This document shows, one piece after another, positions 16,507-28,471 of a stretch of DNA of 64,000 nucleotides. The DNA lies in NCBI GenBank assembly GCA_905339215.1, contig CAJPFN010000025.1, positions 1-64,000 on the forward strand. The letters are read 5' to 3'. Made by a program: the position numbers and the translations under genes. Positions within the stretch are counted from its first letter, which is position 1, and each line of letters starts with the position of its first letter. The notes beneath the pieces were generated by a model that was not told the DNA's origin, made no database searches, and was given only the letters and a program-made list of their open reading frames with translations. The DNA comes from Rhizobiaceae bacterium. GTDB lineage: Bacteria > Pseudomonadota > Alphaproteobacteria > Rhizobiales > Rhizobiaceae.

Positions 16507-19254
16507 ATGGGCCGACAGACGAGGACATCCGAAATGGCGAGCAGCGAGTCGCGCCCGGCGGCAACCACCGGTTTTCACAGCAGGTCTGTAGAGACGGTCC
16601 TCGACGCGCTGGACGTCGCGTCCTCGGGCCTGAGCTCGCAGGAAGCCGCCGCCCGGCTGGCCAGCCACGGGCCCAACCGGCTGCCGGCGCCGCCGCGGCG
16701 CCATCCGGTGCTGCGTTTTCTCGCCCACTTCAACAACATCCTGATCTACGTCCTGATTGCGTCGGCGGTGATCACGCTGGCTCTCGACCATCTCGTCGAC
16801 ACGCTCGTCATCCTGGCGGTGGTCGTGGCCAACGCGGTCATAGGCTTCATCCAGGAAGGCAAGGCCGAGAAGGCGATGGACTCGATCCGGCGCATGCTCG
16901 CCCCGCAGGCCGCGGTTCTGCGCGACGGCAGGCGGGTCAGCGTCGACGGCGAAACGCTCGTGCCCGGCGACGTCGTCGTACTCGAGGCGGGCGACAAGGT
17001 TCCGGCCGACCTGCGCCTCATCCAGGCCGCCGGCCTGCAAATCCAGGAAGCCATGCTGACCGGCGAATCGGTGCCGGTCGTGAAGCACACGAAACCGGTC
17101 GCGGAGGCCGCGCCGCTCGGCGACCGCGCCTCGATGGCGTTTAGCGGCACGCTGGTGACCAGCGGCACAGGGCGCGGCGTCGTCGTCGCCACCGGCCCGG
17201 CATCCGAACTCGGCCGCATCAGCGGCATGCTCGCCGATGTCGAGGTGCTGACCACGCCGCTGGTCCAGCAGATGGATACCTTCGCCCGCTGGCTGACGCT
17301 GATGATCCTGCTGATCGCCGGCGTGCTGCTCGTCTTCGGCTACTTCGTCGAGCATTTCGCCTTCGCCGACGTGTTCATGGCGGTCGTCGGCCTTTCCGTC
17401 GCGGCGATACCGGAAGGCCTGCCGGCGGTGCTCACCATCACGCTCGCCGTCGGCGTCCAGGCCATGGCTCGGCGTAACGCCATCGTGCGCCGCCTGCCGG
17501 CGATCGAGACGCTCGGCGCCGTGTCGGTCATCTGCACCGACAAGACCGGCACGCTGACGCGCAACGAGATGATGGTATCGTCGGTCGCAGTCGACCGGCA
17601 CGTCTTCTCCCTGGAGGGCAATGGCTACGAGCCCGCCGGCGCGATCAGGCTCGACGAAGCCGTGGTCAACGGGCGCGACCACGCGCTGCTCGAGGAACTC
17701 GCCCGTGCGGCCGCGCTCTGCAACGACGCGGCACTGCGCCAGCATGATGGCGTGTGGACGGTCGAGGGCGATCCGATGGAAGGCGCACTTCTGGCGCTCT
17801 CCGGCAAGGCCGGGCTCGACCTCCACGTCGACGCCTCAGGCTGGGCGCGGACGGACGCTATCCCCTTCGACGCGCGGCACCGATTCATGGCGACACTTCA
17901 CCATGACCACGGTGGGCATGCCACCGTCTTCGTCAAGGGCGCCCCGGAGCGGTTGCTGGCGATGTGCGCGGCCCAGCGGACGGCTGCGGGCGGCAGGGAG
18001 CCGCTCGACGCGGGCTACTGGCATCGAAAGGCCGACGAGATCGCCGCGCAAGGGCAGCGCGTGCTCGCCTTCGCAGCCAAGAGCGTTGTACCTTCGCATA
18101 CCGTCCTCGAGTTTGCCGACGTCGAGAAGGAGATGGAGCTGATCGGCCTCGTCGGCCTGATTGACCCGCCGCGGCCAGAGGCGATCGCCGCCGTCGCCGA
18201 GTGCCGGCAGGCTGGCATCCGGGTCAAGATGATCACCGGCGACCATGCCGGGACCGCGACAGCGATCGGCCGCCAGATCGGCCTGGAGCATCCCGACGCT
18301 GTGCTCACCGGGGCCGACCTGGACGGGATGGACGATGCCGAACTGGCCGCCGCGGTGCTGGAGACGGACGTCTTCGCCCGCACCAGCCCGGAGGACAAGC
18401 TGCGCCTCGTCATGGCGCTCCAGGCGCACCGGCTGACGGTGGCGATGACGGGCGACGGCGTCAATGACGCGCCGGCGCTGAAGCGCGCCGATGCAGGCAT
18501 TGCCATGGGCAGAAAGGGCAGCGAGGCAGCGAAGGAAGCCGCCGAGATCGTACTCGCCGACGACAATTTTGCCTCGATCGCGGCGGCCGTACGCGAGGGC
18601 AGGACGGTCTACGATAACATCAAGAAGGTCATCAGCTGGACGCTGCCGACCAATGCCGGCGAGGCGATCTCCATCATCGTCGCGCTGCTGTTCGGGCTGA
18701 CGCTGCCGATCAGTGCCATCCAGATCCTGTGGATCAACCTCGTGACGACGACCACGCTCGGCATTGCGCTCGCCTTCGAACCGACCGAGGAGGACACGAT
18801 GCGGCGCCCGCCGCGGCCGCGCAACGAGCCGCTGCTCACCGCCCATCTCGCCTGGCACGTCGTGCTCGTGTCGCTGCTCTTCCTCGGCGCCGTCTTCGGC
18901 ATCTACCTCTACGCGCTGGACCGCGGCTATTCGCTGGAGCTGGCGCGCACGATGACGACGAACATGGTCGTGGTGCTGGAGATCTTCCATCTGTTCTTCA
19001 TCCGCAACATCTACGGCACCTCGCTGACCTGGAAGGCGGTCCGGGGGACGAAGGTGGTGTGGGCGACGGTGATCACGATCACGGCGGCGCAGTTCGCCTT
19101 CACCTACGTGCCGCTGATGCAGGGCGTCTTCGCAACCGAGCCGGTTCCCTTGCTCGACGGCCTGCTGATCGTCGGCGTCGGCGTCGTCTTCTTCGCCATC
19201 ATCGAGATCGAGAAGCAGCTGCGGCTGACTTTCAAGCGCATGCAGGCCGGCTGA
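16507..19254 (+). CDS. P-type cation-transporting ATPase, P2A/CtpF-like
   Basis: Inner-membrane pump that uses ATP to move cations. The 915-residue protein has an N-terminal cation-ATPase domain, actuator motif LTGES (185-188), M4 motif AAIPEGLPA (Glu303), phosphorylation site CTDKTGTLT (Asp345), nucleotide-binding KGAPE and hinge TGDGVNDAPALK. M5 keeps TNAGE (Asn716, Glu719). M6 reads INLVTTTTLG (Asn744, Thr747, Thr748), so the Asp that binds Ca2+ in SERCA is Thr. This resembles the CtpF-like branch and makes the ion uncertain (Ca2+, Na+ or K+). The start is ATG 16507, or ATG 16534, which has GAGGAC upstream. It has no operon partner; convergent with the helicase gene. Confidence 0.9.
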   Translation: MGRQTRTSEMASSESRPAATTGFHSRSVETVLDALDVASSGLSSQEAAARLASHGPNRLPAPPRRHPVLRFLAHFNNILIYVLIASAVITLALDHLVDTLVILAVVVANAVIGFIQEGKAEKAMDSIRRMLAPQAAVLRDGRRVSVDGETLVPGDVVVLEAGDKVPADLRLIQAAGLQIQEAMLTGESVPVVKHTKPVAEAAPLGDRASMAFSGTLVTSGTGRGVVVATGPASELGRISGMLADVEVLTTPLVQQMDTFARWLTLMILLIAGVLLVFGYFVEHFAFADVFMAVVGLSVAAIPEGLPAVLTITLAVGVQAMARRNAIVRRLPAIETLGAVSVICTDKTGTLTRNEMMVSSVAVDRHVFSLEGNGYEPAGAIRLDEAVVNGRDHALLEELARAAALCNDAALRQHDGVWTVEGDPMEGALLALSGKAGLDLHVDASGWARTDAIPFDARHRFMATLHHDHGGHATVFVKGAPERLLAMCAAQRTAAGGREPLDAGYWHRKADEIAAQGQRVLAFAAKSVVPSHTVLEFADVEKEMELIGLVGLIDPPRPEAIAAVAECRQAGIRVKMITGDHAGTATAIGRQIGLEHPDAVLTGADLDGMDDAELAAAVLETDVFARTSPEDKLRLVMALQAHRLTVAMTGDGVNDAPALKRADAGIAMGRKGSEAAKEAAEIVLADDNFASIAAAVREGRTVYDNIKKVISWTLPTNAGEAISIIVALLFGLTLPISAIQILWINLVTTTTLGIALAFEPTEEDTMRRPPRPRNEPLLTAHLAWHVVLVSLLFLGAVFGIYLYALDRGYSLELARTMTTNMVVVLEIFHLFFIRNIYGTSLTWKAVRGTKVVWATVITITAAQFAFTYVPLMQGVFATEPVPLLDGLLIVGVGVVFFAIIEIEKQLRLTFKRMQAG

Positions 19255-19280
19255 CCGCTTTCCGTCCGCGACGCGGGGCC

Positions 19281-21368
19281 TCAGCGCCACATGTTGCGCA
19301 TCTTCTGGCGAAGGTCGACGACCGGCGCGGCAGGTGCGGCAGCCGCCGTGCCCAGCCATTTCGACAGTGGCCAGGAGAGCTGTTCGAAATGCGGCAGCAT
19401 GCGGTCGGTGACGAAGCGTGTGCGCGAGGCATAGACGTGGCGGTCGCCGCGGGCGGCCTGGCCGTGCACGTAGAAGCGCTGCGGCACGACGAGGTCGAGC
19501 GAATCCTTCGCCCGGGTCATGGCGACATAGAGCAGGCGGCGCTCCTCCTCGAGTTCGGCGCTTTCGCCGGCGGCGAGGTCGATCGGGATGCAGCCGTCGA
19601 CGCAGTTGAGCACGAAGACGATCTTCCACTCCTGGCCTTTCGCCGAGTGGATGGTCGACAGGATCAGGTAGTCCTCGTCGAGGTGCGGCGGGCCGGGCCG
19701 GTCGCTGGAGGCGGCCGGCGGGTCGAGCGTCAAGTCTGTGAGGAAGCGCTCGCGGCTCGGGTAGGACGCGGCGATCTGCTCCAGCTGCAGAAGGTCGGCG
19801 CGGCGCATGGCGGCGTCCTCGTGGATGCGTTCGAGATACGGCTCGTACCAGAGCCGGGCGCGTTCGAGGTCGGCAGGCCATTTCGCCGCCGAGGAGGCGC
19901 GCAGGCCCCCGAACAGATCGACGAAGGCAGGCCAATCCGTCTCGCTGCGCGCCGGGGCGCGGAAGGCCGACAGGCCGAGTGCGGGATCGAGCGAAGCCGC
20001 CATCGCCTCGATCGCCGCGCCCGCGGTCGTCGGGCCGACGCCGGGCATCAGCTGGAGGACGCGGAAGCCGGCGATGCGGTCACGCGGGTTCTCGGCAAAG
20101 CGCAGCACGGCGAGAACGTCCTTCACGTGCGCCGAATCGAGGAACTTCAGCCCGCCGAACTTGACGAAAGGGATATTGCGCCGGGTCAGTTCGACCTCCA
20201 GCGGCCCGCTGTGGTGGGCGGCACGGAAGAGGACCGCCTGTGCCTTCAACGCGGTTCCCGCCTCGCGCTCCTCCAGCACCCGGTCGCAGACGTAGTTCGC
20301 CTGGCCGGCGTCGTCGCGCACGGCGACGAGGCGCGGTTTGGCGGAAGAGCGCCGGTCGCTCCACAGGTTCTTGGCGAAGCGTTCCGACGCCTCGCCGATA
20401 ACGGCATTGGCGGCGGCGAGGATCGTTTCCGTCGAGCGGTAGTTGCGGTCGAGCGTGACGATCCCGGCGGGCGGCGAGAACAGCGCGGGGAAGTCGAGGA
20501 TGTTGCGCACGTCCGCGGCGCGGAAGGAATAGATCGACTGGGCGTCGTCGCCGACCACGGTCAGCCCGCGCCCGTCCGGCTTCAGCGCGGTGAGGATCGA
20601 GGCCTGGAGGCGGTTGGTGTCCTGGTACTCGTCGACGAGGATGTGGTCGAAGCGCTCGCCCATCGCCGCGGCCAGCCCCGGTTCGGCCGCCATCTGCGCC
20701 CAGTAGAGCAGGAGGTCGTCGAAATCGAGCACGTTCTCGGCCTGCTTGGCCTCGACATAGGCGGAAAACAGGCCGCGCAACTCGTCCGCCCAGCCGGCGC
20801 ACCAGGGGAAGGCGGCGCCGAGCACCTCCTCCAGCGGCGCCTGCGAATTCACCGCGCGTGAGTAGATGGCGAGGCAGGTGCCTTTCGCCGGGAACCGGCT
20901 TTCGGTCTTCGAGAGGCCGCGCTCGTGGCGCACGAGGTTCATCAGGTCGGCGGAATCCTCGCGGTCGTGGATGGTGAAGGCCGGGTCGAGGCCGATGTCT
21001 GCCGCATGGTCGCGCAACAGCCGCGCGCCGACCGAGTGGAAGGTGCCAGCCCAGTCGAGGCCGCCGGCGAGCACTCCGGCCTTCTCGCCCATCACGTCTC
21101 CGGCGATGCGCTCGACGCGACGGGTCATCTCGGCGGCGGCGCGGCGCGAAAACGTCATCAAGAGGATGCGCCGCGGATCGGCGCCGGCGACGATCAGGTG
21201 GGCGACGCGATGTGCGAGCGTGTTGGTCTTGCCTGAGCCGGCGCCGGCAATCACCAGCAACGGCCCGGAGACGGCGCCGCCGCCATGCTCCACCGCGGCG
21301 CGCTGCGCCGGGTTCAGCCGGTCGAGATAGCGGGGCAGGGCGGTCGAATCAGGCGCGGCGATGTCCAT
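19281..21368 (-). CDS. UvrD/Rep-type superfamily 1 DNA helicase
   Basis: ATP-dependent 3'-5' DNA helicase of the UvrD/PcrA/Rep family, acting in repair or replication restart. The 695-residue product shows Walker A AGAGSGKT (41-48), motif Ia MTFSRRAAAEM, motif II LVDEYQDTN, motif III GDDAQSIYSFR, motif IV DRNYRST, motif V STIHSAKGQEW and motif VI YVAMTRAKD. It is not the main housekeeping uvrD size (usually 720-800 or more) and has a short C-terminal tail. The start is taken as ATG 21368; an in-frame ATG at 21428 would overlap the neighbouring GMC gene. A short intergenic stretch of 56 bases separates it from that gene on the same strand. Confidence 0.93.
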   Translation of the reverse strand: MDIAAPDSTALPRYLDRLNPAQRAAVEHGGGAVSGPLLVIAGAGSGKTNTLAHRVAHLIVAGADPRRILLMTFSRRAAAEMTRRVERIAGDVMGEKAGVLAGGLDWAGTFHSVGARLLRDHAADIGLDPAFTIHDREDSADLMNLVRHERGLSKTESRFPAKGTCLAIYSRAVNSQAPLEEVLGAAFPWCAGWADELRGLFSAYVEAKQAENVLDFDDLLLYWAQMAAEPGLAAAMGERFDHILVDEYQDTNRLQASILTALKPDGRGLTVVGDDAQSIYSFRAADVRNILDFPALFSPPAGIVTLDRNYRSTETILAAANAVIGEASERFAKNLWSDRRSSAKPRLVAVRDDAGQANYVCDRVLEEREAGTALKAQAVLFRAAHHSGPLEVELTRRNIPFVKFGGLKFLDSAHVKDVLAVLRFAENPRDRIAGFRVLQLMPGVGPTTAGAAIEAMAASLDPALGLSAFRAPARSETDWPAFVDLFGGLRASSAAKWPADLERARLWYEPYLERIHEDAAMRRADLLQLEQIAASYPSRERFLTDLTLDPPAASSDRPGPPHLDEDYLILSTIHSAKGQEWKIVFVLNCVDGCIPIDLAAGESAELEEERRLLYVAMTRAKDSLDLVVPQRFYVHGQAARGDRHVYASRTRFVTDRMLPHFEQLSWPLSKWLGTAAAAPAAPVVDLRQKMRNMWR

Positions 21369-21424
21369 GGCGCCGCATGAAGCATCGTTTCCGTTTCGTT
21401 CGCAACGGCGGCTTCGGCCCTCGT

Positions 21425-23026
21425 TCAACCGCCGCGGATCATGTCCGCGGCCTTTTCCGCGATCATGATGGTCGGCGCGTTGGTGTTGCCGCCGATCAGC
21501 GTGGGCATGACCGAGGCGTCGACGACGCGCAGGCCCTCCATGCCGCGGACGCGCAGCTCAGGGTCGACGACCGCCATCTCGTCCTTGCCCATCCGGCACG
21601 TGCCGACCGGGTGGTAGATCGTGTCGGCGCGGGCCCTGATGTGCGACATCAGTTCGCTGTCGCTGTCGCCCAGCGGATAGATCGGGCGGTCGCGGTATTT
21701 CGCCAGGGCCGGCGCCTCGAGGATCGAGCGCATCATCCGCGTGCCCTTCAGCAGCAGCTTACCGTCGCGCTCGTCGGAGAGGAAGCGCGGATCGATCTGC
21801 GGGTCGGCCATCGGGTCGGCGCTCGACAGCCGCACCTCGCCGCGCGAATGCGGCCTCAGCACGCAGACATGGCAGGAGAAGCCGAAGCCGTGGCGCAGCC
21901 GGCGGCCGTGGTTCTCGACCACGGCGACGACGAAATGGAGCTGGAGGTCCGGCCGCTCCAGTGCGGGGTCGGACTTGATGAAGGCGGCACCCTCGGCATA
22001 GGGCGTCGAGATCAGCCCGGTGCCGTCCTTCTTCCACTGGCGCATGTGGCCCATCAGGCCGAGCCCGGCGCGCAGGCCGATGCCGACCATGTCGGGATCC
22101 TTCGACCGCCAGCCGATGATGAAGTCGAGATGGTCCTGGAGGTTGCGGCCGACGCCGGGCAGCTCGTGCGCCACCGGAATCGAATGGCGGCGCAGTTCGT
22201 CGGCCGGGCCGATACCAGAGAGGAGCAGGAGTTGCGGCGAGTTGAAGGCGCCGCCGCAGAGGATCACCTCGCGGCGGGCGGCGACGGTCTCTTCGCGCCC
22301 CTTGCGGCGGAAGCGCACGCCCTTGGCTCTGCTGCCGTCGAGCACGAGACCGGTGGCGCGGGCGCGGGTCAGCACGGTGAGGTTCGGCCTGTTCATGACC
22401 GGGTGCAGGTAGGCGGCGGCGGCCGAACAGCGCTCGCCATTCTTCGGGCCGCCCCAGAACTGCGTCACCTGGTAGAGGCCGGCGCCCTCCTGCTCGGGGC
22501 CGTTGAAGTCGTCGTTGAAGCGGATCTGGTTTTCCGCGCAGGCGTCGACGAAGGCCTTGGTGATCGGCCGTGGGCTGCGCTGGTCGCAGACCTTCAGCGG
22601 CCCGCCGCCGCCGTGCAGCGGGCCTTCGCCGCGCTCGTTCCCCTCCGAGCGAAGGAAGTAGGGGAGCACGTCGTTCCACGCCCAGCCGTCGGCGCCCTGG
22701 GCCGCCCAGTCGTCATAGTCGCTGCGGTGGCCGCGGATGTAGAGCATGGCGTTGATGACGCTCGATCCGCCCAGTGCCCGGCCGCGCGGCTGGTAGCCGC
22801 GGCGGCCGTTTAGGCCCTGCTGCGGTACGGTGTGGTAAGCCCAGTTGTTGACCTTGCCCCATCCCGGCAGCATGCCGACGATGCCGAAGGGCGCGCGGAT
22901 GAGCAGGTCGCGGCCCTCGCCACCTGCCTCGATGAGGCAGACCGTGACTCGCGGATCCTCGCTGAGCCGCGACGCCAGCGTCGCGCCCGCGGACCCACCG
23001 CCGACGATCACGTAGTCGTAGTCCAT
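21425..23026 (-). CDS. GMC-family FAD oxidoreductase (choline-dehydrogenase-like)
   Basis: The 533-residue FAD enzyme is likely to oxidise an alcohol. It has the dinucleotide motif [20 protein letters not shown] near residue 6, the GMC signature [15 protein letters not shown], a second signature [16 protein letters not shown], the catalytic histidine in [10 protein letters not shown] and the C-terminal [19 protein letters not shown]. It is an intact relative of the broken gene at 6062-7692. ATG 23026 has GGGGGAA upstream; the open frame 5' of this runs into the regulatory gap and is not coding. It is divergent from hutI, so the HutC-type palindrome at 23124-23139 could affect both. Choline dehydrogenase itself (betA) is possible, but neither a betaine aldehyde dehydrogenase nor betI lies nearby. 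Confidence 0.9.
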   Translation of the reverse strand: MDYDYVIVGGGSAGATLASRLSEDPRVTVCLIEAGGEGRDLLIRAPFGIVGMLPGWGKVNNWAYHTVPQQGLNGRRGYQPRGRALGGSSVINAMLYIRGHRSDYDDWAAQGADGWAWNDVLPYFLRSEGNERGEGPLHGGGGPLKVCDQRSPRPITKAFVDACAENQIRFNDDFNGPEQEGAGLYQVTQFWGGPKNGERCSAAAAYLHPVMNRPNLTVLTRARATGLVLDGSRAKGVRFRRKGREETVAARREVILCGGAFNSPQLLLLSGIGPADELRRHSIPVAHELPGVGRNLQDHLDFIIGWRSKDPDMVGIGLRAGLGLMGHMRQWKKDGTGLISTPYAEGAAFIKSDPALERPDLQLHFVVAVVENHGRRLRHGFGFSCHVCVLRPHSRGEVRLSSADPMADPQIDPRFLSDERDGKLLLKGTRMMRSILEAPALAKYRDRPIYPLGDSDSELMSHIRARADTIYHPVGTCRMGKDEMAVVDPELRVRGMEGLRVVDASVMPTLIGGNTNAPTIMIAEKAADMIRGG

Positions 23027-23108
23027 GATTCCCCCCGACGTCTGCGCGCCCTTGCCGACTCTAAGCACGGCAGGACGCGATTTTCCAGCGGTAGCGGAGT
23101 CGGGAGGC

Positions 23109-23139
23109 TTGCACAATTCGCGTATATGTATATACATAT
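23109..23139 (+). promoter_or_regulatory. hut promoter with overlapping HutC-type operator
   Basis: A perfect 16-bp palindrome at 23124-23139 (ATATGTAT/ATACATAT) contains TGTATATACA, the core recognised by the GntR-family histidine-utilisation repressor HutC, which is released by urocanate. It overlaps a sigma-70-like promoter: TTGCAC (23109-23114), 16 bases, TATACA (23131-23136). The hutI ribosome site GGAGGAACG follows. hutC is not in the window. The site match is seen directly; repression by HutC is inferred from known hut operons. Confidence 0.7.
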
Positions 23140-23161
23140 CTCATCGTCTGCCGGAGGAACG

Positions 23162-24394
23162 ATGGCGAGCGCCTCCCAAAATCAAGGCCGTCCGCGCCTT
23201 TACCGCAATGCCCGGCTGGCCACGCTCGCCGCGGCGCGCGAGGGACTGGGCACCGTCGAGTGCGGCGCCGTCGCGGTTGAAGGCGGGCGTATCGTCCATG
23301 CCGGCCTGGAATCTGAAGTGCCGCAGGCCTTCGCCGCTCGCGCCGAGACAGTCGACTGCGACGGCCGCTGGATCACGCCCGGGCTGATCGACTGCCACAC
23401 GCACCTCGTCCATGCCGGCAACCGGGCGAACGAGTTCGAGATGCGGCTCGACGGCGCTACATACGAGGAGGTGGCGCTGGCCGGCGGCGGCATCGTCTCG
23501 TCGGTCCGGGCGCTGCGCGCGGCAGGCGAGGACGCGCTGTTCGCACAGTCGCTGCCGCGCCTCGACGCGCTGATCGCCGAGGGCGCGACCACGGTCGAGA
23601 TCAAGTCGGGCTACGGGCTCGACCTGGAGAACGAGAGAAAGACGCTGCGCGTCGCCCGGCGTCTCGGCACGGCACGCGGCGTCGCCGTGCGCACGACTTT
23701 CCTCGGCGCTCACGCCCTGCCGCCGGAGGCGTTCGGCGATAAGGACGGCTACATCGCGCGCGTCGCCGACGAGATGCTCCCCGCACTCGCCGCGGAAGGC
23801 CTCGTCGACGCCGTCGACGGGTTCTGCGAGGGCATCGCGTTTTCGCCGGAGCAGATCGCCCGGGTTTTCAACGCGGCGCGGGCGCTGCAGCTCCCTGTCA
23901 AGCTGCACGCCGACCAGCTTTCCAATCTCGGTGGCGCGGCACTCGCCGCGCGCTTCGGCGCGCTGTCGGCCGACCATCTGGAACATACCGACGAGGCGGG
24001 CGCCGCGGCAATGGCTGCGGCCGGAAGCGTCGCCGTGATGCTCCCCGGCGCCTTTTACTTCATACGCGAGACGAAAGTGCCGCCGGTCGAGCTGTTCCGC
24101 CGGCACGGCGTGCCGATGGCGGTGGCGACCGACTGCAATCCGGGCACAGCGCCTTTGACCTCGCTCCTGCTCGCCATGAACATGGCGGCGACGCTGTTCC
24201 GCATGACGGTCGCCGAATGCATCGCCGGCACGACGCGAGAGGCAGCGCGCGCGCTCGGCCTTCTCGACGAGACCGGCACGCTCGAGCCGGGAAAATGGGC
24301 CGACCTCGCCGTCTGGGACATCGAGAGCCCGGCCGAACTCGTCTACCGCATGGGTTTCAACCCGCTCCACGCCCGCATCCGGAGAGGCACATGA
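23162..24394 (+). CDS. hutI: Imidazolonepropionase HutI
   Basis: HutI hydrolyses 4-imidazolone-5-propionate to N-formimino-L-glutamate, the third step of histidine breakdown. The 410-residue amidohydrolase has the metal motif [10 protein letters not shown] (His79, His81), [23 protein letters not shown] and the catalytic aspartate in ATDCNPG. ATG 23162 has a strong site GGAGGAACG. It is first in the hutI-hutH-hutG-hutU-hutD operon. The stop overlaps the hutH ATG by 4 bases, which implies coupled translation. Confidence 0.97.
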   Translation: MASASQNQGRPRLYRNARLATLAAAREGLGTVECGAVAVEGGRIVHAGLESEVPQAFAARAETVDCDGRWITPGLIDCHTHLVHAGNRANEFEMRLDGATYEEVALAGGGIVSSVRALRAAGEDALFAQSLPRLDALIAEGATTVEIKSGYGLDLENERKTLRVARRLGTARGVAVRTTFLGAHALPPEAFGDKDGYIARVADEMLPALAAEGLVDAVDGFCEGIAFSPEQIARVFNAARALQLPVKLHADQLSNLGGAALAARFGALSADHLEHTDEAGAAAMAAAGSVAVMLPGAFYFIRETKVPPVELFRRHGVPMAVATDCNPGTAPLTSLLLAMNMAATLFRMTVAECIAGTTREAARALGLLDETGTLEPGKWADLAVWDIESPAELVYRMGFNPLHARIRRGT

Positions 24395-25926
24395 GAGAGA
24401 TCACCGTCGTCCCTGGCAATACGCCGCTTTCCGCCTGGCGCGCTATCTATCGCGGCGCCGTGCCAAGGCTCGATCCGTCCTGCCGCGGAAGGATCGCGAA
24501 AAGCGCGGCAGCCGTCGCCGCGATCGTCGAGAAGGGCGATCCGGTCTACGGCATCAACACCGGCTTCGGCAAACTGGCCAGCGTGCGCATCCCGGCCGAG
24601 GACCTGGAGACGCTCCAGCGCAACATCGTCTTCAGCCACGCCGCCGGCGTCGGCGAGGCGATGCCGGTCGCGGTGACGCGGCTGATGATGGCGCTGAAGC
24701 TGGCGAGCCTCGGGCAAGGCGCCTCGGGCGTGCGCCAGGAGACGGTCGACCTGATCGAGGCGATGCTGGCCAGCGACGTCATCCCGGTCGTGCCCTCGCA
24801 AGGCTCCGTCGGCGCGTCGGGCGATCTCGCGCCGCTGTCGCACATGGCCGCCGCCATGATCGGCGTCGGCGAGTGCCACACGCCGCACGGCGTCTTCCCG
24901 GCGAAGGTCGCCTTCGTCTCGCACGGACTGACGCCGGTGACACTCGGGCCGAAAGAAGGTTTGGCGCTGCTCAACGGTACGCAGTTCTCCACCGCCTACG
25001 CGCTTGCAGGCCTGTTCGAGGCGGAGGTGCTGTTCCGATCGGCCCTCGTCACCGGGGCGCTGTCGACCGACGCGGCGAAGGGATCCGACGCGCCGTTCGA
25101 CCCGCGTATCCACCTCCTGCGCCGCCACCGCGGCCAGATCGAGACGGCGGACGCGCTGCGCGCGCTGATGGCCGGCAGTGCCATCCGCGAATCCCACCGC
25201 GTCGGCGACGAGCGCGTCCAGGACCCTTATTGCCTGCGCTGCCAGCCGCAGGTGATGGGAGCGGCGCTCGACGTCCTGCGCAAGGCGGCCGACATGCTCG
25301 GAACCGAAGCCAACGCTGTAACCGACAATCCGCTGATCTTTGCCGAGGACGGCTCGGCGCTGTCGGGTGGCAACTTCCACGCCGAGCCGATTGCGTTCGC
25401 CGCCGACATGATCGCGCTCGCCGTCTGTGAGATCGGCAGCCTGGCCGAGCGGCGCATCGCCATGCTGGTCGATCCGGCGCTGTCGGGCATGCCGGCCTTC
25501 CTGACGCCGAAGCCGGGGCTGAATTCCGGCTTCATGATCCCGCAGGTGACGGCCGCCGCGCTGGTCTCAGAGAACAAGCAGAAGGCCTATCCGGCGAGCG
25601 TCGATTCCATCCCGACCTCGGCCAACCAGGAGGATCACGTGTCGATGGCCGCGCACGGCGCGCGCCGGCTCGGCGGCATGGTCGCCAACGCCGGGGCCGT
25701 CGTGGCGATCGAACTCCTCGCCGCGGCGCAGGGCTGCGATTTTCACGCGCCGCTTTCGACCAGTGCGCCGCTGGAGGCCGTGCGCTGGCTGGTTCGCGCG
25801 CAGGTGCCGCATCTCGACGACGACCGACACTTCCATCCCGACATCGAAAAGGCGATCGCGCTGGTGGCGGCGGGCAAGGTCGCCGACGCGGCGTCCGGCG
25901 TCGCCCTGCCGGAGATCTGCACATGA
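24391..25926 (+). CDS. hutH: Histidine ammonia-lyase HutH
   Basis: HutH converts L-histidine to urocanate and ammonia, the first step of the pathway. The 511-residue protein forms its own MIO cofactor from Ala-Ser-Gly in [12 protein letters not shown] (Ser143, the position used in the well-studied Pseudomonas enzyme). Other family segments include [11 protein letters not shown] and the C-terminal [17 protein letters not shown] region. The ATG at 24391 overlaps the hutI stop and its own stop overlaps the hutG start, so the operon is tightly coupled. Length is typical of the family. Confidence 0.98.
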   Translation: MREITVVPGNTPLSAWRAIYRGAVPRLDPSCRGRIAKSAAAVAAIVEKGDPVYGINTGFGKLASVRIPAEDLETLQRNIVFSHAAGVGEAMPVAVTRLMMALKLASLGQGASGVRQETVDLIEAMLASDVIPVVPSQGSVGASGDLAPLSHMAAAMIGVGECHTPHGVFPAKVAFVSHGLTPVTLGPKEGLALLNGTQFSTAYALAGLFEAEVLFRSALVTGALSTDAAKGSDAPFDPRIHLLRRHRGQIETADALRALMAGSAIRESHRVGDERVQDPYCLRCQPQVMGAALDVLRKAADMLGTEANAVTDNPLIFAEDGSALSGGNFHAEPIAFAADMIALAVCEIGSLAERRIAMLVDPALSGMPAFLTPKPGLNSGFMIPQVTAAALVSENKQKAYPASVDSIPTSANQEDHVSMAAHGARRLGGMVANAGAVVAIELLAAAQGCDFHAPLSTSAPLEAVRWLVRAQVPHLDDDRHFHPDIEKAIALVAAGKVADAASGVALPEICT

Positions 25927-26738
25927 CCGCGCCCTGGCTCACGGTGACGCGGGGCGCCGCCCCGCTCGTCGTGTCGATCCCGCACACCGGTATCGAGCTG
26001 GCCGGGCTGGAGGACCGCTTCGCCGCGGAATGGCTGGCGCGGCGCGATACCGACTGGTGGATAGAGCGGCTCTACGATTTTGCCGCCGACCTTGGCGCGA
26101 CGGTCATCCGCACCGCGATCTCGCGTTCGGTCATCGACGTCAACCGCGACCCGTCCGGCGTGTCCCTCTATCCCGGTCAGGCGACCACCGGGCTCTGCCC
26201 GACGGAGACCTTCGATGGCGATCCGCTCTACCGGCCGGGGCAGGAGCCGCAGGCGGACGAAATCCAGAGCCGCATCGAAAGCTTCTTCGATCCCTACCAC
26301 ACGGCGCTCAGGATCGAGCTCGCGCGGCTGCGCGTCGACCATCCGAAGGTCGTCCTCTACGATTGCCACTCGATCCGCTCGGTGCTGCCGCGCCTGTTTG
26401 AGGGCAGGCTGCCCGTCTTCAACCTTGGCACCAACGACGGCCGGAGCGCCGACCTCGAGTTGCAGGGCCGCATCTCCGACATTCTGGCGAAGACCGGCGA
26501 GACCTGGGTGGTCGACGGACGCTTCAAGGGCGGCTGGATCACGCGCGAATACGGCCGCCCGGAGGAGGGCGTGCACGCCCTGCAGATGGAGCTTTCCAAC
26601 CGCGGCTATCTCGCCGAACCCGATGGCAAGGGTGCGCCGGAGAACTGGCCGGTTCCCTACGATCCAGAATACGCCCGGCCGATCCGAGCGACGCTGACCG
26701 ACATCCTGAAGACCGCGCTGCACTGGGCGAGGACCTGA
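25923..26738 (+). CDS. hutG: N-formylglutamate deformylase HutG
   Basis: HutG releases formate from N-formylglutamate to give glutamate. This reaction belongs to the five-enzyme version of histidine breakdown. The 271-residue protein has the family segments [10 protein letters not shown] near the start, [34 protein letters not shown] and [10 protein letters not shown]. The five-step route needs a formiminoglutamate deiminase (HutF), which is not in this window and should lie elsewhere. ATG 25923 overlaps the hutH stop by 4 bases. It is followed by hutU after 28 bases. Confidence 0.95.
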   Translation: MTAPWLTVTRGAAPLVVSIPHTGIELAGLEDRFAAEWLARRDTDWWIERLYDFAADLGATVIRTAISRSVIDVNRDPSGVSLYPGQATTGLCPTETFDGDPLYRPGQEPQADEIQSRIESFFDPYHTALRIELARLRVDHPKVVLYDCHSIRSVLPRLFEGRLPVFNLGTNDGRSADLELQGRISDILAKTGETWVVDGRFKGGWITREYGRPEEGVHALQMELSNRGYLAEPDGKGAPENWPVPYDPEYARPIRATLTDILKTALHWART

Positions 26739-26766
26739 TCCCCGCGCCCGTTACCGGAGTTTTCCC

Positions 26767-28455
<1,689 letters not shown>

Positions 28456-28471
28456 ACGAGGCCTCGGCCGC

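Noticed and set aside
17836-19935. 699-codon antisense frame spanning the ATPase and helicase genes
   Set aside because: Composition is Arg/Pro-rich low-complexity as expected from the opposite strand of GC-rich genes; both sense genes have complete motifs.
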